Shown here one piece after another: positions 33,202 through 41,570 of a stretch of DNA of 64,000 nt. Source of the stretch: Mesorhizobium sp. WSM4311 (lineage in GTDB: Bacteria > Pseudomonadota > Alphaproteobacteria > Rhizobiales > Rhizobiaceae); assembly GCF_002295115.1 (NCBI RefSeq), contig NZ_NSFV01000012.1:1-64000 (forward strand), read 5' to 3'. Position numbers and translations under genes: made by a program. The notes below the pieces were generated by a model. That model saw only the letters and a list, made by a program, of their open reading frames with translations. It did no database searches and was not told the DNA's origin. Within the stretch, counting starts at the first letter, position 1, and the number at the start of each line of letters is the position of its first letter.

Positions 33202-33272
33202 GAAAGACCCTCCAGAATGGTCGAGATGGCTTCATTGAAGCGCGAATGCGTCAGCCATATCTAGACAAAAGC

Positions 33273-33297
33273 GGCGAGCCGTCAAAGACGGCCCGCC
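33273..33297 (-). terminator. Hairpin between binding-protein and permease genes
   Basis: Minus-strand sense GGCGGGCCGTC-TTT-GACGGCTCGCC is an 11-base-pair stem with one mismatch, followed by GCTTTT. It lies 41 bases after the binding-protein stop and probably attenuates transcription into the permease and ATPase genes. Confidence 0.6.
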
Positions 33298-33338
33298 ACT
33301 GATGCATTACAGGGGCGACAACTCGCCCTCACTCGAAA

Positions 33339-34112
33339 TTACTTCGAGACGTCCTGGCCGAAATAGGTGTCGGCGATCTTCTTGTAGGTGCCGTCGGCCT
33401 TGATATCGGCCAGCGCCTTGTTGATGGCGGCAACCAGTTCCGGATCGCCCTTGCGCACGATGACGCCGGAATAGTCGGCGTTTTCCTCTTGCGCGGCGAT
33501 CTTCACATTGGCGTCGGGCTTGTGCTTCTTGAAGTCGAGGAACGACAGGCTGTCATTGATGGTGGCGTCGGCGCGGCCGGTCAAAAGCAGCTGGATAGAC
33601 TGGTCGAAGCCGTCGGTGCCGACCAGTTCGGCGCCGTTCGCCTCGGCCAGCTTGCCGAAGGTCGAAGTCAGCGACTGCGCCGACTTCTTGCCCTTGAGAT
33701 CGGCGAAAGTCTTGATGTCGGGGTTGTCGCCGCGCACGATCAGCACCGCCTTGGAGGCGATGTAGGGATCGGAGAAATCATACTTGGCCTTGCGGGCGTC
33801 GGTGATGCCGACCTCGTTGATGACGGCGTCGTAGCGCTTGACGTCGAGACCGGCGATCAGCCCGTCCCATTTGCCCTCGAGGAACTCGACCTTGACGCCG
33901 AGCTTGTCGGCGAGCGCCTTGGCGATCTCGACGTCGAAGCCGACCAACGCGCCGGACGCGTCATGATAGGTGAAGGGCGCGTAGGTGCCTTCCGTGCCGA
34001 CCTTGATGACGCCGACCTGCTTGATCTGATCGAGATTGGCGCCGGCATGGCCTGATGTGGCCGCCAGGGCCTGCAGTGTTCCGGCGACGATAAGCGATTT
34101 GAGCCATTTCAT
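33339..34112 (-). CDS. Cystine-type amino acid ABC transporter substrate-binding protein
   Basis: A 257-residue periplasmic binding protein beginning MKWLKSLIVAGTLQALAATSGHAGA, a signal peptide. The mature part resembles E. coli FliY (cystine-binding): GTEGTYAPFTYHD, GKWDGLIAGLDVKRYDAVINEVGITDARKAKYDFSDPY (quoted as separate segments GKWDGLIAGLDVKRYDAV and GITDARKAKYDFSDPY) and the final YFGQDVSK. Cystine is therefore the likely ligand, though other polar amino acids are possible. The long open frame upstream of 34112 is not coding. It is divergent from rpoH2. Confidence 0.9.
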   Translation of the reverse strand: MKWLKSLIVAGTLQALAATSGHAGANLDQIKQVGVIKVGTEGTYAPFTYHDASGALVGFDVEIAKALADKLGVKVEFLEGKWDGLIAGLDVKRYDAVINEVGITDARKAKYDFSDPYIASKAVLIVRGDNPDIKTFADLKGKKSAQSLTSTFGKLAEANGAELVGTDGFDQSIQLLLTGRADATINDSLSFLDFKKHKPDANVKIAAQEENADYSGVIVRKGDPELVAAINKALADIKADGTYKKIADTYFGQDVSK

Positions 34113-34437
34113 ATTTTTGTGATCCCGTCCTTGGCCTGATGTCTGGCCTGCTGTGAGGGTTGGAAAATGACAGATGCGAGCCGAAAGAATAAGGAACCTG
34201 ATTTCAAAAACCAAGAGATCCTGAAACCAAATTCTCCAAATACGAGTCCGTGCAGCGACTGAACGTCCCTGGAGACCGCGTCGAAATCGCCCGGACAGCA
34301 TCACTCGCCCGCCCGCGCCAGCGGAACTTTTCTCGCGCATGGCAGTTTTGGCTGTTCTAGGGCGCGACGCCGCGATTTCAACCGGTGCCCTGCCAAGTTC
34401 GTAACATCGGGTATATCGCCTGAGCAGGGAGCGCCTC
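34113..34437. other. Divergent control region, cystine transporter and rpoH2
   Basis: This 325-base gap holds no gene. It contains an EcfG-type promoter for rpoH2 at 34323-34347 and must also hold the promoter of the binding-protein gene, which I could not place with confidence. Confidence 0.55.
34323..34347 (+). promoter_or_regulatory. EcfG (RpoE2)-type promoter of rpoH2
   Basis: GGAAC at 34323-34327 is followed after 17 bases by GTTTT (34345 on), matching the GGAAC-N16/17-(C)GTT pattern of the alphaproteobacterial general-stress sigma factor. rpoH2 is a known RpoE2 target in Sinorhizobium. The start codon lies about 80 bases downstream. Confidence 0.65.
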
Positions 34438-35301
34438 ATGATGGAAGATACGGCAGGACGGATCATGGTCCGCGCGGCGATGAAGGCTCCCTATCTCGAA
34501 CGCGACGAGGAACATCGGTTGGCCTTGCTCTGGAAGCAAGACAACGACCAGAACGCCCTGCACAGCATCACCGTGGCGCATATGCGGCTGGTCATTTCCA
34601 TGGCCTCGAAATTCCGCCATTACGGCCTGCCGCTCGGCGACCTGATCCAGGAAGGCCATGTCGGCCTGCTCGAGGCCGCCGCCCGCTTCGAGCCCGAGCG
34701 CGAGGTGCGGTTTTCCACCTATGCGACGTGGTGGATCCGGGCCTCGATGCAGGACTACATCCTGCGCAACTGGTCGATCGTGCGCGGCGGCACCAGTTCC
34801 GCGCAGAAAGCCCTGTTCTTCAACCTGCGCCGCCTGCGCGCCCGGCTGGCGAACGGCGCCGAGCCGCTTTCCAACACGACGCTCTACCGCGAAGTGTCGG
34901 TTGCGCTTGGCGTCTCCGAGGCTGACGTGGCGATGATGGATTCACGGCTGTCGGCGCCCGACTCCTCACTCAACATGCCGCTTGCCGACGATGCGGGCGC
35001 GACCGAACGGATGGACTTCCTGGTTTCCGACGATCCGCTGCCCGACGAGATCGTCGGCGACAAGATCGATGTCGCGCGCCGTTCGCTTTGGCTGCGGGAG
35101 GCGCTTCACGCGCTGAACGCCCGTGAACTCAGGATCATCGAGGAACGCCGGCTGAACGACGAGGGCGCCACGCTCGAGGCGCTCGGCGAGACGCTCGGTA
35201 TTTCCAAGGAACGCGTCCGCCAGATCGAGGCCCGCGCCATGGAAAAGCTCAAAGTGGCGCTGGTGAAGCAGAACCCGGAATTTCTGGCGACAGCCGCCTG
35301 A
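34438..35301 (+). CDS. rpoH2: Heat-shock-type sigma factor RpoH2
   Basis: A 287-residue sigma-70-family factor of the RpoH group. Region 2 has MRLVISMASKFRHYGLPLGDLIQEG and the promoter-melting FSTYATWWIRASMQDYI (about residues 49-106, quoted in parts), the RpoH-specific box QKALFFNLRRLR spans 123-134, and region 4 contains the helix-turn-helix ALGETLGISKERVRQIEARAM. Rhizobia commonly have two or more RpoH proteins; the EcfG-type promoter argues that this is RpoH2. The start at 34438 has GGGAG six bases upstream. It would direct transcription of stress genes such as ftsH at 56852-58780. Confidence 0.93.
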   Translation: MMEDTAGRIMVRAAMKAPYLERDEEHRLALLWKQDNDQNALHSITVAHMRLVISMASKFRHYGLPLGDLIQEGHVGLLEAAARFEPEREVRFSTYATWWIRASMQDYILRNWSIVRGGTSSAQKALFFNLRRLRARLANGAEPLSNTTLYREVSVALGVSEADVAMMDSRLSAPDSSLNMPLADDAGATERMDFLVSDDPLPDEIVGDKIDVARRSLWLREALHALNARELRIIEERRLNDEGATLEALGETLGISKERVRQIEARAMEKLKVALVKQNPEFLATAA

Positions 35302-35318
35302 TTCCGCGCAGCGGGATC

Positions 35319-36788
35319 CTATTTGTCGGTGACGATCTTGACCTTGTCGCCGGCCGAAACCGCGGCCCCCGGCGACAGCGCGTTGAGCACGCGGAACAGA
35401 TCGAGCTTGCGGTCGACGCCGACCATCTGCGCGGCGAGCGATCCCATGGTCTGCCCCGGCTGCACGGTGAGTACGCGGATGTGCAGCGGCTTCAGAGCCG
35501 CTTTTTCAGCGGCACTCAGGATGCGGAACGACCCGCTGACCGAACGCGCCACCGCCTCCAGCGAGGTGCTGGCCGAGGGCGCCGCGGTCAGCAATCGGTA
35601 GACCTGGCCGCCGGCACGGATCACCGCGATGTCGAACTGCCAGCCTTCAGCACTGGCATGCGCGGTCGCGGCCTCGTTGCCGTTGATGGTTTCCTGCTTG
35701 ACGCTGCTGTCATCGAGACCGGCCACCCAGCCGCTTCTGATGTAGTCGGTCAGGGCGCGGTTCTTGTCGATCGAAACCCCGTCGAAGCGGATCGCAATGT
35801 CGCCCGGCCCGGTCGCCGTCACCGCCGCCGCCGAATTGTCGATGATGAAACCGTCCGGCACCGTGAACGACACGCCGAGACCCGGATGCAGGAAGGTCTC
35901 GCCACGCACATAGCCTTCTTCCGGCGTGTCGCCATAGAGCAGGCCGTCTATGCCGGCGAGGAAGGAATCGCGGTCGCGGGTGCCGACGCCGGGCGCGCCG
36001 AACTGGCGGGCATGGCGCTGCGCCAGGTCGATGCGCTGCGGCGTGTTGGGGTGCGTCGCCAGGAAGTCGAGGCTGGCGTCGGTGGCGCCGCTGATCGAGC
36101 GGAAATCGGTATAGGCCGACATCGACTGCAGGAAGCGGCCGGCGGCATAGGGGTCGTAGCCGGCTTCGCCGATCGACTTGATGCCGATGGCGTCGGCCTC
36201 AAGCTCCTGGTTGCGCGAGAACTGCGCCAGCCGGAGCTTGCCGCGGATCAAGGCAGCCTTGGCGGTCGGGCTGTCGCCGAGCACATCGGAAACCACTTTG
36301 GTCGCCAGGCCTTCCTCGGCCTCCAGCTGCTGACGCTGCAGGCCGTGATTGGCGGTGACGTGGCCCATCTCATGCGCGATGACGGCGGCGAGTTCGGACG
36401 AATCATTGGCCAGCGCCAGCAGACCGCGCGTGATGTAGAGATAGCCGCCCGGCAGCGCGAAGGCGTTGACGTTGGGCGAATTGAGGATGGTGATGCGGTA
36501 GGTCTGGGTCGGGTTCGCCGACACAACGGTCAGATTGCCGACGACCTTGGCGACCATGCGCTCGAGCTTGGGATCGGAATATTCGCCGCCATAGGTCGCC
36601 AGGATGCGCGGATGCTGCGCCTTGGCCAGTTCGGCGAGCTTGTTGTTGGCACTGACATTGTCGACCGTGATCGGCTTGTCGGACGGCTGGAAGCCGGATT
36701 CCTGGACTTCCGGAGGCGTGAACATCTGGCAGCTTGCGAGCGCCACGGCAAAGCCGGCCAGCGCCAGAAAGCGCGCTAGCGGGTTCAT
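35319..36788 (-). CDS. M48-family metalloprotease lipoprotein
   Basis: A 489-residue secreted zinc protease. The N-terminus is a lipoprotein signal with lipobox LASC and lipidated Cys20. The M48 zinc site is HEMGH (139-143) with the third ligand in ELEADA (Glu197). Past the protease domain comes a central region of unknown fold and a C-terminal LysM-like segment (VQPGQTMGSLAAQMVG) that probably contacts peptidoglycan. The arrangement resembles BepA/LoiP-type proteases that act on misassembled outer-membrane proteins. It converges on rpoH2 with 17 bases between stops; co-regulation is not evident. Confidence 0.9.
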   Translation of the reverse strand: MNPLARFLALAGFAVALASCQMFTPPEVQESGFQPSDKPITVDNVSANNKLAELAKAQHPRILATYGGEYSDPKLERMVAKVVGNLTVVSANPTQTYRITILNSPNVNAFALPGGYLYITRGLLALANDSSELAAVIAHEMGHVTANHGLQRQQLEAEEGLATKVVSDVLGDSPTAKAALIRGKLRLAQFSRNQELEADAIGIKSIGEAGYDPYAAGRFLQSMSAYTDFRSISGATDASLDFLATHPNTPQRIDLAQRHARQFGAPGVGTRDRDSFLAGIDGLLYGDTPEEGYVRGETFLHPGLGVSFTVPDGFIIDNSAAAVTATGPGDIAIRFDGVSIDKNRALTDYIRSGWVAGLDDSSVKQETINGNEAATAHASAEGWQFDIAVIRAGGQVYRLLTAAPSASTSLEAVARSVSGSFRILSAAEKAALKPLHIRVLTVQPGQTMGSLAAQMVGVDRKLDLFRVLNALSPGAAVSAGDKVKIVTDK

Positions 36789-37047
36789 TCGTAGCTTGTC
36801 GACGCCGATCGCCAGAGCGGCTTCCTTTCAGGTCCCGGCGCATGACCAAGAAAATCGGGAGCGATCTTCGGAACCTGTCATGCGCAAAAAACAAATTTCT
36901 ACGGCACCCGTTGCGCGTCCCCTGGGGCGCGCGGCGGATGCAGTAGGCAAATCACGGCCTGTGCCGGACCAGTAGGGCGGACCTAGCCACACTACTTCTG
37001 CCATGGCAAGCAAGCGCCCCTTCGCCTGATACCGGTTTGACCGTAAA

Positions 37048-37824
37048 TTATGTCCGCTTCCGGGCAATATCTCGTGATACGGCATTGCCGGCACCTGCAC
37101 CGATATAGCGCCGGAACGCCTCCGGACCAGCCCCGGCAAAGAAATCGTCCGCGCTGCCGGTGGCGGCAACGGCGCCATCGTCCAGAAACACCACATTCTG
37201 GCCGATGCGGCGGGCGTCCTGTGGCTGGTGCGTGACGAACAGCACCGTCATGCAGCGCTCCGCATGCACACCGGCAACCAGGTCGAGCATATCGTCACGC
37301 AAGGCGGGCCCGAGCGAAGCGAAGGGCTCGTCGAGCAGCAGCACCGGGCGATCGCGCACCAGCACGCGCGCCAGGGCGACCCGCTGGCGCTCGCCGCCGG
37401 AGAGTTCGCGCGGCAGCCGCTTGTCCTTGCCGCCAAGGCCTGTGCGTTCCAGCGCCTCGGCAATGGCGGTTCGATCGGCTTCGGTCAGCCGCAGCGATGG
37501 CGAGCGGCCGAGCCCGACATTCTGCTCGATGGAGAGATGCGCAAAAAGGTTGTTTTCCTGGAACACCATCGACACCGGCCGCGCAGCCGGAGGATCGGCG
37601 CCGACATCGACACCGCCGATCAGAACACGGCCTGACCGCGGCGTCTCGAAGCCGGCGACGAGGTTGAGCAGGGTCGACTTGCCCGAACCGCTCGGCCCCA
37701 TGATGGCGGTGATTTCCGCCGCCGCGAACGCGACATCGAAGGTGAGCGGCACCTCGCCATAGCTGAACGAGACCTTGTCCAGCCGCACCGGAACACCCTT
37801 CCCTCTCATCGCCCCGTCAGACAT
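37048..37824 (-). CDS. thiQ: Thiamine ABC transporter ATPase ThiQ
   Basis: A 258-residue ABC ATPase. Walker A is GPSGSGKST, the signature is LSGGERQRVALARVL, Walker B is VLLLDEPFASL and the H-loop VTHQP has the conserved His. The start at 37824 overlaps the thiP stop by eight bases and has AAGG six bases upstream; a second ATG at 37809 is possible. With ThiB and ThiP it imports thiamine or thiamine pyrophosphate. The whole set lies downstream of a TPP riboswitch, so it is expressed when cytoplasmic TPP is low. Confidence 0.93.
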   Translation of the reverse strand: MSDGAMRGKGVPVRLDKVSFSYGEVPLTFDVAFAAAEITAIMGPSGSGKSTLLNLVAGFETPRSGRVLIGGVDVGADPPAARPVSMVFQENNLFAHLSIEQNVGLGRSPSLRLTEADRTAIAEALERTGLGGKDKRLPRELSGGERQRVALARVLVRDRPVLLLDEPFASLGPALRDDMLDLVAGVHAERCMTVLFVTHQPQDARRIGQNVVFLDDGAVAATGSADDFFAGAGPEAFRRYIGAGAGNAVSRDIARKRT

Positions 37825-39463
37825 TGCGGACCTTGTCTCTTCCCAGCCAGTCCGCCGCCAGCACCAGGGCGAGGCAAGCGAGGCCAAGCAACAGCGCCAG
37901 GCCGGCGGCGTCCTGCGTGCGGTAGCTGCCCATGCGCGCCAGGAGAAGGTAAGGCAAGGTCTGCACGGAATCACTGCCGAACAGTGCGATGACGCCGAGA
38001 TCGCCGAGCGACAGCGCCATGGCGAAGGCGAAGGCAGTGGCGAGCGGCCGCCGCAATGACGGCCAGTCGACCAGCCGCAGCCTCGCCCAGCCGGAAATGC
38101 CGAGCTGCGCGCAGAGCCGTTCGTGGCGCTCGCTCGCCGCGTCATAGGCGGGACGGACGGCCCGCAGCGCGAAAGGCATAGCCATGACCGCGTTGACGGT
38201 GACGACCATGACCGGGGCGATGGCAAAGACATCGCCGGCATGGCGCAGCAGGAGGAACCAGCCGGCTCCGATGACGATCGGCGGCACGACCAGCACAAAA
38301 CCGGCACCGGTATCCGTGGCATGTTCGAGCAGTGTTCGTGGACCGGAGCGGCGGTTCAACGCGAGTGCCCGCCGCGCCATGGTCAGCGCCAGCGACAGCA
38401 TCACCGAAAGCAGCGCCGACAGGAAAGCCAGCACCGCACTGGTCAGCGTCGCCTGCCGGACTGTGGCCTCGCCGGCGAGCCGGCCGAGATCGGCGCCCAA
38501 GCCTGCCGAGACGGTCGCGGCCATCGGTCCGACAACGAACAGCAGCGCCAGCACGATGAGCACGGCGTTGAGTGACGCCTCCGTCGTATTGACGGAGAGA
38601 TAACGGCGCGGCGCCACCGGCAGGTTGGTGTCGCCGACGACATTGGCGCCAAGCCGCGTCAATGCCAGCACCATGACAAAGGTCAGCGCGATCTGCAGCA
38701 ATGTCAGGGCGACCGCCCGCGCCGGGTCGAAATCGAAGCGCAGTGCCTGGTAGATGCCGACCTCCAGCGTCGTCGCGGCCGGGCCGCCGCCGAGCGTCAG
38801 CACGATGGTGAAGGAGGTGATGCAGAGCATGAAGACCAGCCCGGCGACACCCGGCAGAGCGGCGCGCAGCGTCGGCCATTCGATCAGCCGGAAGGCCGGC
38901 CGCGCCGCCATGCCGAGCTGGCTTGCCAGCCGCCACTGGTCGGCGGGAATGGTCTGCAGTGCCTCGAGGAACAGCCGGGTCGCCAACGGCAGGTTGAAGA
39001 AGACGTGGGCCACGAGAATGCCGGACAAGCCATAGATGCCTGGCCAACCCTGGCCGCCGACGGCGCTGAACAGCCCGGCGAAATAGCCGGCACGGCCGTA
39101 CAGCGCCAGTATGCCAAGCGCCGCGACGATCGCCGGCAGCGCCAACGGCACGGCGAAGAGCTGCAGGATGAAGGCGCGGCCGAAGAAACGCGGATGCCGC
39201 GACAGGGCGCGCGCCACGAACAGCGCCGGGATGACCGAAAACAGGGTCGAGAGGGTGGCCTGCCAGAGCGTGAAGCGCACGACGCGCAGCAGGTAGGGAT
39301 CGAAGGCCACCCAGGCTCCCGAGAAATCATGGGCGCCTTCGACAAGCAGACCCGCGAATGCACCGCCGATCAGCAGCGTGATCGCGCCGAGCGCAATGAT
39401 GCCAGCGCTGGCGCGGGGATCAGCGCGTTGCACGATCGACCGCCAGTCTCCGCATAGCGACAC
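37817..39463 (-). CDS. thiP: Thiamine ABC transporter permease ThiP
   Basis: A 548-residue permease made of two fused halves, each with about six membrane helices and an EAA-like loop (for example LFLEALQTIPADQWRLASQLG and SERHERLCAQLGISGWARLRL), typical of ThiP. The predicted start is a GTG at 39463; an internal start is possible because the first 15 residues are not conserved-looking. The gene is separated from thiB by 216 bases that are nearly filled by an inverted-repeat element. It overlaps thiQ. Confidence 0.92.
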   Translation of the reverse strand: MSLCGDWRSIVQRADPRASAGIIALGAITLLIGGAFAGLLVEGAHDFSGAWVAFDPYLLRVVRFTLWQATLSTLFSVIPALFVARALSRHPRFFGRAFILQLFAVPLALPAIVAALGILALYGRAGYFAGLFSAVGGQGWPGIYGLSGILVAHVFFNLPLATRLFLEALQTIPADQWRLASQLGMAARPAFRLIEWPTLRAALPGVAGLVFMLCITSFTIVLTLGGGPAATTLEVGIYQALRFDFDPARAVALTLLQIALTFVMVLALTRLGANVVGDTNLPVAPRRYLSVNTTEASLNAVLIVLALLFVVGPMAATVSAGLGADLGRLAGEATVRQATLTSAVLAFLSALLSVMLSLALTMARRALALNRRSGPRTLLEHATDTGAGFVLVVPPIVIGAGWFLLLRHAGDVFAIAPVMVVTVNAVMAMPFALRAVRPAYDAASERHERLCAQLGISGWARLRLVDWPSLRRPLATAFAFAMALSLGDLGVIALFGSDSVQTLPYLLLARMGSYRTQDAAGLALLLGLACLALVLAADWLGRDKVRNV

Positions 39464-39484
39464 TTATAGAAGGTTGCGTTCCTT

Positions 39485-39646
39485 GGCGCCCCCCTCTGTC
39501 CTGCCGGACATCTCCCCCACAAGGAGGGAGATTGGCGGTTTCAGGGCCTCGCTCATACCTATAGCGTCGGCGATTGGCGAAATCACCGATAGCATTCGAT
39601 CTCCCCCCTTGTGGGGGAGATGTCCGGCAGGACAGAGGGGGGCGCC
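39485..39646. repeat. Large inverted-repeat element between thiB and thiP
   Basis: Arms of 48 bases at 39485-39532 and 39599-39646 are reverse complements with a single mismatch, separated by 66 bases. Both start with GGCGCCCCCCTCTGTCC and include TGCCGGACATCTCCCCC. There is no coding capacity for a transposase. It resembles the rhizobial intergenic mosaic-type elements. Transcribed within the thi operon, it would fold into a very stable stem. Confidence 0.9.
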
Positions 39647-39679
39647 GTAGAGCACTCATCTTTCGATCATATGGCCAAA

Positions 39680-40678
39680 CTATTTGCTCATCACCGCCAG
39701 CCATTCATCCACCCAGGCCTTGCGGTTGGCGGCAACCTCCTCGGGGCTGAACAGCAGGGTCTTGGCCGGCTTGACCAGTTTGTCGAAGGCCGGGTTGAGC
39801 GGCTTGTCGGTCTTGCCTGCCGGGAACATCCAGTTGGTCTCGGGAATGGCATCCTGGAATTTCGGCCCGGTCATGAAGGCGATGAATTTTGCAGCCAGCG
39901 GGTTCTTGGCTCCGGTCGTGGTGATGCCGGCGACCTCGATCTGCAGATATTCGCCTTCCTCGAAAGAAGCGGCCTGGTAGCGCTGCGTGTTCTCGGCGAC
40001 CATGTGATAGGCCGGCGAGGTCGTGTAGGACAGCACCATCGGCGCCTCGCCCTTGGTGAACAGGCCATAGGCCTCGCTCCAGCCCGGCGTCACGGTCAGC
40101 ACCTTCGTCTTGAGCTTGGCCCAGGCTTCTGGCGCCTTGTCGCCATAGACCGACTTCACCCACAACAGCAGGCCGAGACCCGGCGTCGAGGTGCGCGGAT
40201 CCTGGATGACGATCTTGTCGTCGGCACTGCCTTCGACCAGTTCCTTCAGGCTCTTCGGCGGCGTTTTCAGTTTTTCGGTGTCATAGACGACGGCGAAGTA
40301 GCCGTAGTCGAAGGGAACAAAAGTATCGTCGCTCCAGCCACCCGGCACGTTGATATCGGAGACCGCGCCATGCGGGACAAACAACCCGCTAGCCTTGGCA
40401 TCGGCGGTGAGATTGGTGTCGAGGCCGAGCACGATATCGGCCTTGGTCGACGCGCCTTCGAGCTTGACGCGGTTGAGCAGGGCCACACCATCGGCGACCG
40501 AGACGAACTCGACGTCGCAGCCGCATTCGGCCTCGAATTCCTTCTTCACCACCGGGCCTGGACCCCAGTCGGCGGTGAAGCTCTCATAGGTGTAGACGGT
40601 GAGCTTGTCCTTGGCCAAGGCCGGCCCGGACAGCGCCACGACCATGGTCGAGACAAGAGCGTATAAAAGCGTGCGCAT
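39680..40678 (-). CDS. thiB: Thiamine-binding periplasmic protein ThiB
   Basis: A 332-residue substrate-binding protein with signal peptide MRTLLYALVSTMVVALSGPALA. The mature protein begins KDKLTVYTYESFTADWGPGP and has FVPFDYGYFAVVYD and DPRTSTPGLGLLLWV, all typical of ThiB. It delivers thiamine, its phosphates or pyrophosphate to ThiPQ. The ATG at 40678 follows the TPP riboswitch by about 60 bases; the frame is open further upstream only because it reads through the riboswitch. Its 3' end is followed by the inverted-repeat element. Confidence 0.95.
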   Translation of the reverse strand: MRTLLYALVSTMVVALSGPALAKDKLTVYTYESFTADWGPGPVVKKEFEAECGCDVEFVSVADGVALLNRVKLEGASTKADIVLGLDTNLTADAKASGLFVPHGAVSDINVPGGWSDDTFVPFDYGYFAVVYDTEKLKTPPKSLKELVEGSADDKIVIQDPRTSTPGLGLLLWVKSVYGDKAPEAWAKLKTKVLTVTPGWSEAYGLFTKGEAPMVLSYTTSPAYHMVAENTQRYQAASFEEGEYLQIEVAGITTTGAKNPLAAKFIAFMTGPKFQDAIPETNWMFPAGKTDKPLNPAFDKLVKPAKTLLFSPEEVAANRKAWVDEWLAVMSK

Positions 40679-40737
40679 CGGCGCCTCCTTCGTTCGAATT
40701 GAAAGGAATTGAGGCGTCGGACTGTCCGAAACGTCTA

Positions 40738-40826
40738 ATCCCTCCGCCGGTACAAACCGGATCAGGTTCAGCGGGTTGGCGAGACTGCCTCTCAGCCGGT
40801 CCGCGAAGATCGCGTCCGGCACCCCG
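40738..40826 (-). promoter_or_regulatory. TPP riboswitch (THI element)
   Basis: Minus-strand sequence contains the conserved blocks of the TPP aptamer in order: GGGGTGCC at the 5' end, CTGAGAGGC, then CCCGCTGAACCTGATC and the closing CCGGTTTGTACCGGCGGAGGG (read as two segments). It lies about 60 bases before the thiB start and is oriented with that operon. Bound TPP is expected to block expression of thiBPQ. Confidence 0.95.
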
Positions 40827-40924
40827 TTAGAGCGTTTTGACACATAGGCCGGGCCGGGGAACCGCGCAAGTGGCAGTTTGCCGGCCTTCCGTTTCCGCTG
40901 CCGGGCTGGTACAGGCCACCAGAT

Positions 40925-41569
40925 ATGAGCACATTCACCATTCTGCTTGGCGGCGATCTCATCCGCACGCCCCGGCTCGACCGCCAGGTCGAAGGCTCGC
41001 GCGTCATCGCCGCCGACGCCGGCATCGGCCATGCGCGGCTGCTGGGTCTGATCCCGGAACTGTGGGTCGGCGATTTCGATTCCGTGCCGGCCGACCTGCC
41101 TGACGATCTCGCCGCGGTGCCCCGCCAGACCTTCCCGCGAGAGAAGGACAAGACCGACGGCGAACTGGCCATCGCCGCCGCACGCGAGCGCGGCGCGACC
41201 AGCCTGGTGCTGGCGGGCGCGTTCGGCGGCAAGCGCGCCGACCACGCTTTCCTGCATCTGGCGCTCGCCCTGCGCCTGGCCGAGGCCGGAACGGAGGTGC
41301 TGTTGACCAGCGGCGCGCAGGAAGGCGTACCCTTGGCGTTGGGAACGGCCGGCTTCGACTATGCCGACGGCACGCTGTTTTCGATCCTCGGCTTTTCCGA
41401 ACTTGTCGGCCTGACCGTCACCGGCGCCAAATGGCCGCTCGACCAGGTCGAGGTGGCCTTCGGTTCGTCGCTGACCATTTCCAACGAGGTCAAGGGCCGC
41501 CTCGAAATCGCGCTCGGCCACGGCCGCGCGCTGCTGCTCGCGCATCCGTATCCACTACCTGAAAGCTGA
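40925..41569 (+). CDS. thiN: Thiamine pyrophosphokinase (thiamine diphosphokinase)
   Basis: A 214-residue thiamine pyrophosphokinase that converts thiamine plus ATP to TPP plus AMP. Key stretches are AADAGIGHA, the metal/ATP-binding WVGDFDSV, the catalytic KDKTDGELA segment with conserved Asp, and GAFGGKRADHAFLHL near the centre. It is divergent from the riboswitch-controlled thiamine uptake operon, so imported thiamine could be activated directly. The downstream ABC-F gene begins one base after the stop codon. Confidence 0.93.
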   Translation: MSTFTILLGGDLIRTPRLDRQVEGSRVIAADAGIGHARLLGLIPELWVGDFDSVPADLPDDLAAVPRQTFPREKDKTDGELAIAAARERGATSLVLAGAFGGKRADHAFLHLALALRLAEAGTEVLLTSGAQEGVPLALGTAGFDYADGTLFSILGFSELVGLTVTGAKWPLDQVEVAFGSSLTISNEVKGRLEIALGHGRALLLAHPYPLPES

Positions 41570-41570
41570 C

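Noticed and set aside
39485..39646. The inverted repeat as an insertion sequence
   Set aside because: The 66-base interior has no transposase, and no flanking target duplication was found.
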